A DNA stretch of 64,000 bases from Orbus hercynius (GCF_003634275.1 NZ_RBWY01000004.1:186001-250000); one strand, 5' to 3'; numbered from the stretch's first letter, positions 18,732-29,493 are shown. Numbers and translations: made by a program. The notes: a model not told the origin generated them from the sequence alone.

Positions 18732-19730
18732 ATGAGTAAACCAATTGTATTTAGTGGCGCACAACCATCTGGCGAATTATCACTAGGCAATTATTTGGGT
18801 GCATTAAAAAATTGGGTCGACTTGCAAGATGCTTATGATTGTATTTACTGTATCGTCAATCAACATGCAATCACGGTGCGCCAGGATCCGGCAAAGCTCA
18901 AAAAAGCCACATTAGATACACTGGCTCTTTACCTTGCTTGTGGTATTGATCCCAACAAAAGTACAGTATTTGTGCAATCACAAGTACCTGCTCATGCCGA
19001 GCTAGGCTGGGTGCTCAATTGTTACACTTACTTTGGTGAATTAAGCAGAATGACCCAATTTAAGGATAAATCAGCCAGACACGCAGAAAACATTAATGCC
19101 GGCTTATTTGATTATCCAGTACTCATGGCAGCTGATATCTTAATTTATCAAACCAACTTAGTCCCGGTTGGTGAAGATCAAAAACAACATTTAGAACTTT
19201 CTCGTGATATTGCCGCACGTTTTAACGCGCTATACGGTGATATCTTTAAAGTGCCAGAGCCGTTTATTCCAAAAGCCGGCGCCAGAGTGATGTCGTTACA
19301 AGATCCGACTAAAAAAATGTCTAAATCAGATGATAACCGTAATAATGTGATTGGATTATTAGAAAATCCGAAAGATGCCGAGAAAAAAATTAAGCGGGCA
19401 ATGACCGATTCTGATGAGCCACCGATGGTGCGTTACGATATTAAAAATAAAGCTGGCGTGTCAAATCTACTTGATATCTTAACGGGTATTACGGGTAAAT
19501 CGATTCCAACTCTTGAGCAAGAATTTGCTGGAAAAATGTATGGTCACTTAAAAGGTGAGGTTGCCGCTCAAGTCTCGACCATGCTAGGTGCACTACAAGA
19601 ACGATATTTCCATTATCGAGATAATGAAAAATTACTTCATGACATCATGCAAGACGGTGCGCAAAAAGCCAATGTCCGAGCTAAATTGACCTTAGATAAA
19701 GTCTACGATGCCATTGGCTTCGTCCGGTAA
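18732..19730 (+). CDS. trpS: Tryptophanyl-tRNA synthetase
   Basis: 332-residue class Ic synthetase. The HIGH-type signature reads [13 protein letters not shown] near residue 14 and the KMSKS loop is KKMSKSDDN near residue 195; [19 protein letters not shown] holds the Trp pocket region. Length is close to E. coli TrpS (334). Third gene of rpe-gph-trpS, 33 bases after gph. Confidence 0.97.
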   Translation: MSKPIVFSGAQPSGELSLGNYLGALKNWVDLQDAYDCIYCIVNQHAITVRQDPAKLKKATLDTLALYLACGIDPNKSTVFVQSQVPAHAELGWVLNCYTYFGELSRMTQFKDKSARHAENINAGLFDYPVLMAADILIYQTNLVPVGEDQKQHLELSRDIAARFNALYGDIFKVPEPFIPKAGARVMSLQDPTKKMSKSDDNRNNVIGLLENPKDAEKKIKRAMTDSDEPPMVRYDIKNKAGVSNLLDILTGITGKSIPTLEQEFAGKMYGHLKGEVAAQVSTMLGALQERYFHYRDNEKLLHDIMQDGAQKANVRAKLTLDKVYDAIGFVR

Positions 19731-19759
19731 AAACGAAGTCTAATGAGAGTGATTACACA

Positions 19760-21127
19760 ATGAAAATCATTATTCTAGGTGCCGGCCAAACTGGCAGTGC
19801 ACTAGCTGAATATCTGGTGACTGAACATGAAAATGACGTCACCGTTGTTGATGAAGTGGCTGAACAGTTGCAATCGCTACAAGAGCGATTTGATTTACGC
19901 GTCATTCAAGGCAAAGTGTCTTATCCACAGGTGCTAGAAAGCGCTGGTGCTGAAAGTGCCGACATGCTCGTTGCCGTCACTAATTCAGACGAAGCAAATT
20001 TGCTGGCTTGCCAAATCGCCCATTCGCTCTTTAATATCCCGCAAAAAGTGGCACGTATTCGAGCAGTAGAATACAGTGATGATAAATATCAGCTCTTTTC
20101 TGTTGATGACGGCATTCCGATTAATCACATTATTTCGCCTGAAAAACTCATCACTCAACATATTAGCCAACTAATCCAATATCCCGGTGCACTCCAAATT
20201 GCTTCATTTTATGACAATAAAGTCTACTTGGTTGCGGTCACAGCCTATTACGGTGGCGCACTTGTTGGTAGTGAGTTATCTGAATTAAAAGAACATCTAC
20301 CGCATGTCGATGTAAAAATCGTTGCGATTTATAGGCAAAACCGCTTCATTCGTCCGATCGATTCAACCATTATTGAAGCTGGTGATATGGTCTATTTTAT
20401 TACCGAACCGTCAAATATCAAAGCCGTCACCAGTGAATTGCAACGACTGGAAAAACCCTATAAGCGCATTATGATTAGCGGCGGCGGCAGTGTTGCTGTC
20501 TCGCTTGCTAAAAAACTCGAAAATGACTATCAAGTCAAACTAATTGAGCGTAATGCACAAAAAGCAGAGCTTATCGCTGAAAAACTCACCAATACCACCG
20601 TCTTGCACGGTGAATCGGCAGACCAAGAACTGTTATCTCAAGAACAAGTCGAATTAACCGACCTTTTTATTGCCGTTACCAGCGATGACGAATCGAATAT
20701 TATGTCATCGATGTTAGCCAAGCGGATGGGGGCTAAAAAAGTTATCGTCCTGATCCAGCGCCAAGCTTATCTTGAGCTCATTAACGAAAGCGTCATTGAT
20801 ATCGCAATTTCCCCACAGCTCGCCACCATCTCCGCGTTATTAAGCCATGTCAGACAATCAGGCATTGCTAAAGTCGTCTCATTGCGTCAAGGTACCTCAG
20901 AGGTGATTGAAATTGTGACTCATGGTGATAAAGAGACATCAAAACTCATTGGTCGAACTGTTGATAAAATAAAGCTGCCATCAGGGGCAACCATCGGGGC
21001 AATTGTCAGGGGAGACGATGTAATTATTACGCAAAATGACCTCATTATCGAAGATAACGACCACCTGATCATTTTTTTACCGGATAGAAAAGTGATCAAT
21101 GATATCGAAAAATTACTGAGCACTTAA
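19760..21127 (+). CDS. trkA: Trk potassium uptake regulatory NAD-binding protein
   Basis: 455-residue peripheral membrane protein with two RCK halves. Each starts with a Rossmann motif: LGAGQTGSALAEYL near residue 6 and ISGGGSVAVSLAKKL near 239. TrkA-C domains follow each half. It gates TrkG/H-type K+ channels by nucleotide binding. In E. coli it sits with fmt-rsmB; here it follows trpS by 29 bases and may be read through with it. trkH is not in the window. Confidence 0.94.
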   Translation: MKIIILGAGQTGSALAEYLVTEHENDVTVVDEVAEQLQSLQERFDLRVIQGKVSYPQVLESAGAESADMLVAVTNSDEANLLACQIAHSLFNIPQKVARIRAVEYSDDKYQLFSVDDGIPINHIISPEKLITQHISQLIQYPGALQIASFYDNKVYLVAVTAYYGGALVGSELSELKEHLPHVDVKIVAIYRQNRFIRPIDSTIIEAGDMVYFITEPSNIKAVTSELQRLEKPYKRIMISGGGSVAVSLAKKLENDYQVKLIERNAQKAELIAEKLTNTTVLHGESADQELLSQEQVELTDLFIAVTSDDESNIMSSMLAKRMGAKKVIVLIQRQAYLELINESVIDIAISPQLATISALLSHVRQSGIAKVVSLRQGTSEVIEIVTHGDKETSKLIGRTVDKIKLPSGATIGAIVRGDDVIITQNDLIIEDNDHLIIFLPDRKVINDIEKLLST

Positions 21128-21147
21128 TGAAGAAATAACCACATATT

Positions 21148-22170
21148 ATGTTTTATAATCGATATATTTTGTTAATTCTATTTATGATATTACCAACGTG
21201 TGGCTTTGCTGACACGATTTGGGTGAAAAATGGTGATATTATTTCGGGCTCAATCAAACTGATTGATAGTAATAAACTGGTCTTGGAAACTAAGTATGCG
21301 GGCTCCTTGACCATTAAGGCAACAGACGTCAAAACATTCACCCTAAATCATCCTGCTGTCGTCAAAAATGATCTTTATGCCAAAAAGTTCTTCATCACCG
21401 AAATAAAACCATCTGAAGAAATAGGTGCAATTATTCTTGTTGATAAACGCGGTGAAGAACAAACCGTTTCTATTACCAATAACCTCATTTTATATAAACA
21501 AAATATCAATGAATTCGTTGATGAGTTAACTTTTAATGGTAGTGTTAAAGGTGGTTTTTTCTATGATAAAGGCACAAAAAAAACCGAACAATATATGCTA
21601 GACACCAATTTTACCGTAAAACATAATTTGTGGCGGCACAACATTGCGGCCAATTTTCGCCGCAGTTTTAAAAATGATACGGTGAGTACTTATTATTACA
21701 ATACGCAATATAACTTAGATAAATTTATTACTCCAGCGTTTTTCTGGCAATCGAGTGCACAGTATCGACATGATTGGATTGAAAATATCAGCTCGAAAAA
21801 AAGCTTTGGTACAGGCCCTGGCTACCAATTATGGAATAATGAACTGAGTTCGTTTTCTCTCGCTATGTTATTAAACTATCAAGAAATGCACTATCAAGAT
21901 CACGAAGAGTCTCGTCATCCACTAGGTACGATTCGCTGGAATTACCAACGATACTTTCTGGGAAGCGCAATTAATCTATTTACTAGCGGCTCCATTGGGC
22001 GAAGCTTTAATGATACCGTATCGCTTGATTTAAGCACGACAATAGGTACATCATATAAGCTTACCGATTGGCTTATCATTAGTACGACATTTAATAAAGA
22101 TAAAGACAAAACCAAGGATGGTAATAGCAGTAATATTAATTATAACCTTGGCTTTGGGGTGATTTGGTAA
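21148..22170 (+). CDS. DUF481 outer-membrane protein (YdiY-like)
   Basis: 340-residue exported protein. The signal peptide (YILLILFMILPTCGFA) is followed by DTIWVKNGDIISGSIKLIDS, the short N-terminal motif common in this group. The DUF481 beta-barrel-like part covers about residues 120-340 with alternating aromatic strands and a terminal W, as expected for outer-membrane insertion. Function of the family is unknown. It begins 20 bases after trkA, convergent with yheS. Longer than E. coli YdiY (about 250). Confidence 0.7.
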   Translation: MFYNRYILLILFMILPTCGFADTIWVKNGDIISGSIKLIDSNKLVLETKYAGSLTIKATDVKTFTLNHPAVVKNDLYAKKFFITEIKPSEEIGAIILVDKRGEEQTVSITNNLILYKQNINEFVDELTFNGSVKGGFFYDKGTKKTEQYMLDTNFTVKHNLWRHNIAANFRRSFKNDTVSTYYYNTQYNLDKFITPAFFWQSSAQYRHDWIENISSKKSFGTGPGYQLWNNELSSFSLAMLLNYQEMHYQDHEESRHPLGTIRWNYQRYFLGSAINLFTSGSIGRSFNDTVSLDLSTTIGTSYKLTDWLIISTTFNKDKDKTKDGNSSNINYNLGFGVIW

Positions 22171-22199
22171 CTCGATAGGTAAATGCAGTCAAAAAATCA

Positions 22200-24104
22200 T
22201 TAAGAGGTAAAATGCTCAATTTCAGCTTGAATATCAAACCACTGCATTTCGCTCTCGTCTAATTCGGCTTTTATTTTGCTCTGCTGTAATAATAATTGCG
22301 TGAGCTGCTCTTTTTGTGATTGCTCATAAATCATTGGATCGGCGAGCTCATTCTCGATATCACTGAGCTGCATTGACAATTTACTCATCGTCTCTTCTGC
22401 TTTTTGCAGGGCTTTTCTTAGTGGTTGTAGCTGTGTCCTTAATTCAGCTTCTCGACGTTTCTGCTCTTTTTTGTCCTGCGCCGACACATTAGCAACACTT
22501 TGTCCGATTTGCTCCGCCGTTTGGCTGGTTTTTTGCTCATCCGCTAACCATTTTTGATAATCATCGAGATCACCATCAAAAGACTCAACGCGCTTATCGT
22601 GCACTAAATAAAACTCATCAGTGGTCGAGCGCAATAGATGACGATCGTGCGATACCACAACTAATGCCCCTTCAAAATCAATTAATGCTTCAATTAATGC
22701 CTGACGCATATCTAAATCAAGGTGGTTGGTTGGTTCATCTAACAATAATAAATTAGGTCGTTGCCAAACAATTAGCGCTAACACTAATCGCGCTTTTTCT
22801 CCGCCGGAAAAGGTATTTACCGCTTCCGTGACTTTATCGCCATGAAAATCAAATCCCCCTAAATAATTACGCAGTATCTGCTCGGAATTTTTAGGATCAG
22901 CAATTTGCATTAAATGCCAAAGCGGTGACTCATCTGCGCACAAGTATTCCAGCTGATGCTGAGCAAAGTAGCCTAGCTGTATCCCTTTCGCCAAATGAAT
23001 ATCACCAGCAATAGGCTGTAGTTCCCCCGCCAGTAATTTGATTAACGTTGATTTACCTGCACCATTACGGCCAAGTAAACCAATGCGCGAGCCTGGCACC
23101 AAATTCAGTTTAATCTTATCTAAAATAATTTTATCGCCATAACCACCAACGACCTTTTCCATCATCAGTAAGGGACTGGGTAAAACATCCGATGGGCGAA
23201 ATGAAAAATGAAAAGGGTTATCCACATGTGCAGGCGCAATCCTTTCCATACGCTCTAACATCTTAATACGGCTTTGCGCTTGCTTGGCTTTGGTCGCTTT
23301 GGCTCTAAAGCGATCAATATAACTTTGCAAATGTGCTACTTTTAGCTGCTGGTGTTCAAACAGCGCTTGATGCTGGGCCAATTTACTCGCTCGCTGAATT
23401 TCAAATGATGAGTAATTACCAGAATATTCAAATAACGACTGCTGCTCAATATGAATAATTTTATCGACTAAAGGATCTAAAAAATCACGGTCATGGGAAA
23501 TCAATAACAAGGTACCCGTATAGCTTTTCAGCCATTTTTCTAGCCACATCACCGCATCAAGATCTAAATGGTTGGTCGGTTCATCGAGTAATAGCAAATC
23601 AGAACGACACATTAACGCCTGCGCTAAATTCAGCCGCATCCGCCACCCACCAGAAAACGATTTAACCGGCTGCGCAAGCTGTTCTTGTGAAAAGCCCAGA
23701 CCATTTAATAACGATGCGGCTCTTGACTGAATCGTCCAGGCATCGATCGTATCAAGCTTACCATGGATTAAAGCGATTTGATTACCATCGTTTTTTTCAT
23801 TCGCCACGATTAATTGTTGCTCTAACTTACGAAACTCTCGATCACCCTCAATCGCATATTCAATTGCGGTCATCTCAACCGCTGGTGTCTCTTGATTAAC
23901 CCAGGCAAGTTGCCATTGTGTAGGTATCGACACTTCACCGGCATCTGCAACAATTTCACCTTTTAGTAAAGCAAAAAGCGTTGATTTACCGCAGCCATTT
24001 TTACCTACTAAGCCGACTTTTTGACCGGGATTAATTTTTGCCGACGCATTATCTAATAATAGATTAATACCGCGACGAATCTGTATGGAAGAGAGAACAA
24101 TCAT
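22200..24104 (-). CDS. yheS: ABC-F ATPase YheS, ribosome-associated
   Basis: 634-residue soluble protein with two ABC domains. Walker A motifs are GKNGCGKST and GRNGAGKST, signatures FSGGWRMR and FSGGEKAR, and each is followed by LLLLDEPTNHLDL. The inter-domain linker is rich in Lys/Arg/Gln helices and the last 100 residues form a coiled coil. It is collinear with E. coli YheS (637), an ABC-F factor that acts on stalled ribosomes. No membrane segment is present. Single gene convergent with the DUF481 gene. Confidence 0.93.
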   Translation of the reverse strand: MIVLSSIQIRRGINLLLDNASAKINPGQKVGLVGKNGCGKSTLFALLKGEIVADAGEVSIPTQWQLAWVNQETPAVEMTAIEYAIEGDREFRKLEQQLIVANEKNDGNQIALIHGKLDTIDAWTIQSRAASLLNGLGFSQEQLAQPVKSFSGGWRMRLNLAQALMCRSDLLLLDEPTNHLDLDAVMWLEKWLKSYTGTLLLISHDRDFLDPLVDKIIHIEQQSLFEYSGNYSSFEIQRASKLAQHQALFEHQQLKVAHLQSYIDRFRAKATKAKQAQSRIKMLERMERIAPAHVDNPFHFSFRPSDVLPSPLLMMEKVVGGYGDKIILDKIKLNLVPGSRIGLLGRNGAGKSTLIKLLAGELQPIAGDIHLAKGIQLGYFAQHQLEYLCADESPLWHLMQIADPKNSEQILRNYLGGFDFHGDKVTEAVNTFSGGEKARLVLALIVWQRPNLLLLDEPTNHLDLDMRQALIEALIDFEGALVVVSHDRHLLRSTTDEFYLVHDKRVESFDGDLDDYQKWLADEQKTSQTAEQIGQSVANVSAQDKKEQKRREAELRTQLQPLRKALQKAEETMSKLSMQLSDIENELADPMIYEQSQKEQLTQLLLQQSKIKAELDESEMQWFDIQAEIEHFTS

Positions 24105-24566
24105 AATGCCTTTACAAAATTATCTTTTTAAGCGCCTATGCTAGCAAAAAAAAACGATAATAACGACTTTTATTCCATCTCGGTTGTTGATCAAAGCGGT
24201 AAAATGCCGACTAAGCCGCTTATCTTCGATAGTGACACCTATCGGCACAATCTAACCGAGAATATTGCAAAATAGAGGCAATTAGCATGAAATATAGGGA
24301 CTAAAATTGCGATCCGAATCCTTGGTTTCAACACAAAAATAAGTAATGAATGTCTGATAAAATATTGCTATTTTGATGAATTTTAACAGCTTTTAAGCTG
24401 ATAAAAGATTGAATGCAATAGCGCCTTGTGAGATACTTAATCTCATGCAACTTAAGATCAAGCCCCATCGGGTTTAATCAAAAAATGATACACCCCTTTA
24501 GTGTTTACTCTAAAAGACATCAAACGTATTGATAAGTAATAACATTTTAATTGATTAGAGGTTAGT
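24105..24566. other. Intergenic region with yheS and eda promoters and candidate operators
   Basis: 462 bases with no gene. Two short dyads stand out: CGATAG-N6-CTATCG (24227-24244) about 120 bases before yheS, and TGAGAT-N5-ATCTCA (24429-24445) about 120 bases before eda. Neither matches a binding site I can name. The open frame running antisense through eda from here has no support. Confidence 0.45.
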
Positions 24567-25205
24567 ATGAAAAATTGGAAAAGATCAGCAGAAGATATTC
24601 TATCCTTAGGCCCCGTTGTTCCCGTTATTGTCATTGAAGAGTTAAAAGATGCCGTTCCTCTTGCAAAAGCTTTAGTTGCCGGTGGCGTTAAAGTATTAGA
24701 AGTGACACTGCGTACGGCATGTAGCCTTGACGCCATTAAAAAAATTATCGCTGAAGTCCCTGAAGCAGTCGTCGGTGCAGGCACAGTAACCTCGGTCGAA
24801 CAGCTCAAAGAAGTCACTAAAGCGGGCGTTGAATTTATCATTACTCCGGGCTTAACCCCATCAATATTAAAAGCTGCCATTGATGGTAATGTTCCAGTCA
24901 TTCCTGGTATTGCAACCATTAGTGAATTACTTATGGCGAAAGAAGTAGGTTTAACGGCATTAAAATTCTTTCCAGCCGAAATTAATGGTGGCATCGCAGC
25001 ATTAAAAGCATTCGCAGGCCCAATCCCTGACGTAAAATTCTGCCCAACAGGCGGAATTAATTTGAAAAACTACCGTGATTACTTAGCGCTTAAAAATGTG
25101 CTTTGTGTCGGTGGTTCTTGGTTTGTACCAACGGATGTGATTGCTAACGGTGACTTTGCTAAAATTACTGAGCTGGCTAAACAAGCAGTTGATGGCGCAA
25201 GATAA
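24567..25205 (+). CDS. eda: KDPG/KHG aldolase
   Basis: 212-residue class I aldolase that cleaves 2-keto-3-deoxy-6-phosphogluconate to pyruvate and glyceraldehyde 3-phosphate. E45 (LEVTLRT) and the Schiff-base lysine K133 ([11 protein letters not shown]) fall at the E. coli positions; FCPTGGI is the phosphate loop. TTAGAGG precedes the start. edd is not adjacent, so it may serve uronate or general KDPG use rather than a dedicated Entner-Doudoroff operon. Confidence 0.95.
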   Translation: MKNWKRSAEDILSLGPVVPVIVIEELKDAVPLAKALVAGGVKVLEVTLRTACSLDAIKKIIAEVPEAVVGAGTVTSVEQLKEVTKAGVEFIITPGLTPSILKAAIDGNVPVIPGIATISELLMAKEVGLTALKFFPAEINGGIAALKAFAGPIPDVKFCPTGGINLKNYRDYLALKNVLCVGGSWFVPTDVIANGDFAKITELAKQAVDGAR

Positions 25206-25214
25206 TTAATAGCC

Positions 25215-25250
25215 AGATAAAATACGCTGTATCAACAGGGTATTTTATCT
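25215..25250 (+). terminator. eda terminator
   Basis: AGATAAAATAC / GTATTTTATCT gives an 11-bp stem with a 14-base loop, 10 bases after the eda stop. The stem is A/T-rich with a T-rich 3' arm. Confidence 0.6.
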
Positions 25251-25647
25251 TCATACATCAACCATCATATTGGCCAATTATGATAATTGCATTATTTTAA
25301 TATCAGTGGTTAAAATTAATAATTACCATTTTTATCGGCTGCAGTTCTACTTTAATAATCAATATATTCAATATATTCAATAACTACCTTTATAACGGCT
25401 GAATCTATGCCTAAATGCAATAATAGATTGTCAGCCTTTTTCCTGATCACTTCAGACTTAATATACTTTTAGCCATTACAGGGCATAGCGCATACACATA
25501 AAGAGCGCATAGTAAAATATGCAGCAAACTCAAGTTCCAAAAAATGCGGAAAAAATGCTATTGCCATTTTGGCACTCTTGTTTCGTCATACCAAAAGCGT
25601 AGAATGGCACTAAATATATAAATCGTGTAATAATAAGGAAAATTTCG
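25251..25647. other. Intergenic region before the carbonic anhydrase gene
   Basis: About 400 bases after the eda terminator with no gene seen. It includes a small tandem repeat of CAATATATT (two full copies plus a partial, 25360-25383). The last 100 bases should contain the promoter of the carbonic anhydrase gene; I could not pick a clear -35/-10 pair. Confidence 0.45.
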
Positions 25648-26391
25648 ATGAAAAAATTAATCAGATCGCTGCCACTTTTAGTCCTTGCGCTAGGTGTTAC
25701 GCTTCCTGCTGTTGCTGGGGTTCACTGGGGATATGAAGGTGATGAGCTGCCTGAAAATTGGGCAAAATTATCGCCAGAATACCAAATGTGTGGATTAGGT
25801 AGAAATCAATCACCAGTCAATATTACCACGCCAATTCAAGCGCAAACTGCACCATTAGAAGTCCATTATGGTACCACATCAGGTAATATCGTTAATAATG
25901 GTCATACCGTGCAAATTAATGAAGGCAAACCAGATGATTATATTGTTGTCGATAATCAACAATACCATTTAGTGCAATTCCATTTTCATGCACCAAGTGA
26001 AAACCAAATCAACGGCAAATCGTACCCAATGGAAGGACACTTTGTCCACAGCAACGCGAACGGCGATCTAGTTGTCATGGCAATTATGTTTGAAGAAGGG
26101 CCAGAAAACACCGCGGCAGATCAATTGCTTGCGCGCCTCAATGCAAAAGAAAACTCGCCAGAAGCATTCGACAATATTGATATTAAATCATTATTGCCAG
26201 CTAACATGCAGTATTACCGTTTTTCCGGTTCATTAACTACACCACCATGTAGTGAAGGGGTAACTTGGATCGTGCTAAAACAGCCAATGACACTATCTAA
26301 AACGGAAATCGATAAATTTACACAAGCGTTTAAACACCACAATAATAGACCTATCCAGCCATTAAATGGCCGTCTAATTATCGAAAACTAA
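25648..26391 (+). CDS. cah: Periplasmic alpha-class carbonic anhydrase
   Basis: 247-residue alpha carbonic anhydrase that interconverts CO2 and bicarbonate in the periplasm. A signal peptide (about 1-23, ending AVAG) is followed by HWGYEG. The three zinc histidines are H112, H114 (QFHFHAPSEN) and H131 (MEGHFVH). C48 and the Cys in LTTPPCSEGVTW form the usual disulfide pair. Length and motifs are typical. It stands as a single gene with AAGGAAAATTTCG before the start. Confidence 0.95.
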   Translation: MKKLIRSLPLLVLALGVTLPAVAGVHWGYEGDELPENWAKLSPEYQMCGLGRNQSPVNITTPIQAQTAPLEVHYGTTSGNIVNNGHTVQINEGKPDDYIVVDNQQYHLVQFHFHAPSENQINGKSYPMEGHFVHSNANGDLVVMAIMFEEGPENTAADQLLARLNAKENSPEAFDNIDIKSLLPANMQYYRFSGSLTTPPCSEGVTWIVLKQPMTLSKTEIDKFTQAFKHHNNRPIQPLNGRLIIEN

Positions 26392-26406
26392 CCTAACCAT
26401 CCACAG

Positions 26407-26436
26407 CAAAATGACCTACTTATCTAGGCCATTTTG
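26407..26436 (+). terminator. Carbonic anhydrase gene terminator
   Basis: CAAAATGACCT / AGGCCATTTTG is an 11-bp stem with a single mismatch and an 8-base loop, 15 bases after the stop. The 3' arm is T-rich. Confidence 0.55.
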
Positions 26437-26454
26437 ACTGATTATTATCTAATC

Positions 26455-26485
26455 ACTAAACATTTTGCGATAAATTCGGTATACT
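26455..26485 (+). promoter_or_regulatory. Candidate purHD promoter with PurR-like box
   Basis: ACTAAACATTTTGCGA (26455-26470) is, on the other strand, TCGCAAAATGTTTAGT, which by my count agrees with the E. coli PurR consensus ACGCAAACGTTTTCGT at 11 of 16 positions. It overlaps a weak -35 (TAAACA) that sits 17 bases before TATACT (26480-26485). A repressor there would block purHD, as PurR does in E. coli. Confidence 0.45.
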
Positions 26486-26528
26486 ACGATTCCAATTTAA
26501 CCTTCAAAGTCAATTTGGAGAGAATTCT

Positions 26529-28118
26529 ATGTCACAGCATCGCCCTATTCGTCGAGCTCTGCTTAGTGTGTCGGATAAGTCAGGAATCGTTGAATTTGCA
26601 AAAGCCTTATCCAATCGTCATGTTGAACTCTTATCAACCGGCGGAACCGCCAAACTGCTACAACAAAATCACATCCCAGTTATTGAAGTCTCTGATTATA
26701 CCGGTTTTCCAGAAATGATGGATGGTCGCGTCAAAACACTTCACCCCAAAGTTCATGGTGGAATACTCGGACGACGAGATATTGATGATCATGTGATGGC
26801 AACACACAAGATTGCCCCGATTGATATGGTGGTTGTGAATCTGTATCCGTTTGCCCAGACCGTTGCCAAGCCAGGTTGTACGTTAGAAGATGCCGTTGAA
26901 AATATTGATATTGGCGGCCCAACAATGGTGCGATCAGCGGCAAAAAATCACAAAGATGTGGCTATTGTTGTTGATCATAATGATTATCAAACCATCATTG
27001 CTAGCATGGATGATAATCAAAACTCATTAACCCTCGCGTATCGGTTTAATTTGGCGATCAAAGCCTTTGAACATACCGCAAAATACGATGGTATGATTGC
27101 GAATTATTTTGGTCAGTTAGTGCCGCCTTATTTGGGCGAAACAGACCAGCCTTCAGGCCCATTTCCACGCACACTTAATTTACAGTATATTAAAAAACAA
27201 GGTATGCGCTATGGCGAAAATAGCCATCAAAATGCCGCCTTCTACATAGAAGCACAACCGGCAGAAGCCAGCGTTGCAACGGCGCAGCAATTACAGGGCA
27301 AAGCACTCTCTTACAATAATATTGCCGATACCGATGCCGCACTTGAATGCGTCAAAGAGTTTGACCAACCCGCTTGCGTGATTGTGAAACATGCCAATCC
27401 TTGTGGCGTGGCCGTCAGTGACTCAGTTCTTAACGCCTATCTACGGGCGTACCAAACTGATCCTACCTCCGCATTTGGTGGCATTATTGCCGTTAACCGC
27501 TCGCTTGATAAACAAACTGCACAAGCGATTATTAGCCGGCAATTTGTTGAGGTCATTATTGCCCCACACATTGATGCTGATGCCCTATCCATACTTGAAA
27601 GCAAAAAAAATATTCGCGTATTAACCTGCGGTCAATGGCAACAACGCGTTCAAGGCTTGGATTTTAAACGCGTTAATGGCGGATTATTAGTGCAAGATCG
27701 CGATCTTGGCATGATTACCACACATGATATGCAAATTGTCACCCAACGTGCGCCATCGGCAAGCGAACTTGCCGATGCGCTATTTTGTTGGAAAGTGGCA
27801 AAATTTGTTAAATCCAATGCGATTGTCTATGCCAAAGACAATATGACCATTGGGATTGGCGCAGGGCAAATGAGCCGCGTTTACTCGGCAAAAATTGCCG
27901 GCATCAAAGCACAAGACGAACAGTTGCAAGTTGCCGGTTCGGTCATGGCGTCCGATGCCTTTTTCCCCTTTAGAGATGGAATTGATGCCGCAGCCAGCGT
28001 TGGTATCACCTGTGTGATTCAACCGGGCGGTTCGATTCGTGATGAAGAGGTGATTGCCGCTGCCGATGAACATAATATCGCGATGATATTTACCGCAATG
28101 AGACATTTTCGTCATTGA
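26529..28118 (+). CDS. purH: Bifunctional AICAR transformylase / IMP cyclohydrolase
   Basis: 529-residue enzyme for the last two steps of IMP synthesis. The N-terminal MGS-like cyclohydrolase domain (about 1-200) has [11 protein letters not shown] and the highly conserved [20 protein letters not shown]; the C-terminal transformylase domain has KHANPCGVA and [15 protein letters not shown]. Length matches E. coli PurH. TTGGAGAG precedes the ATG. purD follows after 52 bases, the usual purHD operon. Confidence 0.97.
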   Translation: MSQHRPIRRALLSVSDKSGIVEFAKALSNRHVELLSTGGTAKLLQQNHIPVIEVSDYTGFPEMMDGRVKTLHPKVHGGILGRRDIDDHVMATHKIAPIDMVVVNLYPFAQTVAKPGCTLEDAVENIDIGGPTMVRSAAKNHKDVAIVVDHNDYQTIIASMDDNQNSLTLAYRFNLAIKAFEHTAKYDGMIANYFGQLVPPYLGETDQPSGPFPRTLNLQYIKKQGMRYGENSHQNAAFYIEAQPAEASVATAQQLQGKALSYNNIADTDAALECVKEFDQPACVIVKHANPCGVAVSDSVLNAYLRAYQTDPTSAFGGIIAVNRSLDKQTAQAIISRQFVEVIIAPHIDADALSILESKKNIRVLTCGQWQQRVQGLDFKRVNGGLLVQDRDLGMITTHDMQIVTQRAPSASELADALFCWKVAKFVKSNAIVYAKDNMTIGIGAGQMSRVYSAKIAGIKAQDEQLQVAGSVMASDAFFPFRDGIDAAASVGITCVIQPGGSIRDEEVIAAADEHNIAMIFTAMRHFRH

Positions 28119-28170
28119 TCGTGAAATTGCGTGATTACAGTGAGGTTTTATCTGACATGAGGATAGAGGT

Positions 28171-29460
28171 ATGAAAGTCTTAATTATTGGTAATGGTGGA
28201 CGTGAACACGCATTAGCTTGGAAAGTCGTGCAATCACCATTAGTGACAAAAGTCTTTGTCGCCCCAGGTAATGCAGGAACAGCACTTGAACAAAATTTGC
28301 AAAATATTGATATTCAAACAACCGATATTGCCGGATTAATCGCGTTTGCCAAACAAGAAAATATCGGCCTGACCATTGTGGGTCCTGAAATACCACTAGT
28401 GCTTGGTATTGTCGATAAATTCCGTCAGGCGGGATTAACCATTTTTGGTCCCACCCAAGCCGCGGCACAATTAGAAGGTTCCAAAGCCTTCACCAAAGAT
28501 TTTCTCGCGCGTCATAACATTCCAACGGCTGAATATCAAAACTTTACCGAAATCGCCCCGGCAATTACTTATTTACGCCAAAAAGGTGCGCCAATTGTGG
28601 TTAAAGCTGATGGCCTTGCTGCCGGTAAAGGCGTCATTGTCGCCATGACGTTACAAGAGGCCGAAGAAGCGGTACATGATATGCTAGCGGGTAATGCCTT
28701 TGGTGAAGCGGGACACCGAGTCGTCATCGAAGAGTATCTTGATGGCGAAGAAGCAAGCTTTATTGTCATGGTCGATGGTAAACATGTTGAGCCCATGGCA
28801 ACTAGCCAAGATCATAAACGCATCGGTAATCAAGATACCGGACTCAATACCGGCGGCATGGGCGCTTATTCACCTGCTCCGGTTGTTAGCCAGCAAGTTT
28901 TTGATCGCGTGATGGAGCGGATTATTTACCCAACGGTCAAGGGTATGGCTGCCGAAGGCAATACCTATACCGGCTTTTTGTATGCAGGTCTGATGATCGA
29001 TAAGCAAGGTAATCCAAAAGTCATCGAATTTAACTGTCGCTTTGGTGATCCTGAAACCCAGCCGATTATGATGCGCTTACAGTCAGATCTGGTGAAATTA
29101 TGCTTAGCTGCGTTAAATGGAAAACTCAATTCCGTGCATGCAAACTGGGATGCCAGACCCGCCTTAGGCGTTGTGATGGCTGCGGGGGGTTATCCAGGCG
29201 AGTATAAAACAGACGATGAAATTCACGGTTTACCACAAGAAGATAAACACGATTGTAAAGTTTTTCATGCCGGTACGCAGCTTAAGGCAGGTAAAGTGTA
29301 TACCCGTGGTGGGCGAGTGTTATGTGTAACAGCCTTAGGCCTCACGGTCGCTGATGCACAGCAGCATGCTTACGCACAGGTGAAAAAAATCGATTGGAAT
29401 GGCTGTATCTATCGTGATGACATCGGCTATCGAGCCGTCGCACGAGAAAAGGCGCAATAA
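28171..29460 (+). CDS. purD: Phosphoribosylamine-glycine ligase (GARS)
   Basis: 429-residue ATP-grasp ligase making GAR in purine synthesis. The N-terminus MKVLIIGNGGREHALAWK, KADGLAAGKGVIVA (ATP grasp) and EFNCRFGDPETQPIMMRL (metal ligands) are diagnostic. Length is standard. Second gene of purHD, closed by a strong hairpin. Confidence 0.97.
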   Translation: MKVLIIGNGGREHALAWKVVQSPLVTKVFVAPGNAGTALEQNLQNIDIQTTDIAGLIAFAKQENIGLTIVGPEIPLVLGIVDKFRQAGLTIFGPTQAAAQLEGSKAFTKDFLARHNIPTAEYQNFTEIAPAITYLRQKGAPIVVKADGLAAGKGVIVAMTLQEAEEAVHDMLAGNAFGEAGHRVVIEEYLDGEEASFIVMVDGKHVEPMATSQDHKRIGNQDTGLNTGGMGAYSPAPVVSQQVFDRVMERIIYPTVKGMAAEGNTYTGFLYAGLMIDKQGNPKVIEFNCRFGDPETQPIMMRLQSDLVKLCLAALNGKLNSVHANWDARPALGVVMAAGGYPGEYKTDDEIHGLPQEDKHDCKVFHAGTQLKAGKVYTRGGRVLCVTALGLTVADAQQHAYAQVKKIDWNGCIYRDDIGYRAVAREKAQ

Positions 29461-29493
29461 AACGCCTTTGCCGTATCACTGAAACATGTATTG

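Noticed and set aside
24458-24994. Long open frame of 178 codons on the minus strand opposite eda
   Set aside because: It is antisense to the certain eda gene, with no family resemblance and no ribosome site; low-complexity Ser/Thr composition typical of a mirror frame.
25360-25383. Short CAATATATT tandem repeat as a CRISPR or iteron signal
   Set aside because: Only 2.6 copies of a 9-base A/T unit with no spacers, no cas genes and no replication gene nearby.
26434-26718. Open frame of 94 codons overlapping the purH start
   Set aside because: It crosses the purH promoter and coding start in another frame without ribosome site or family match.
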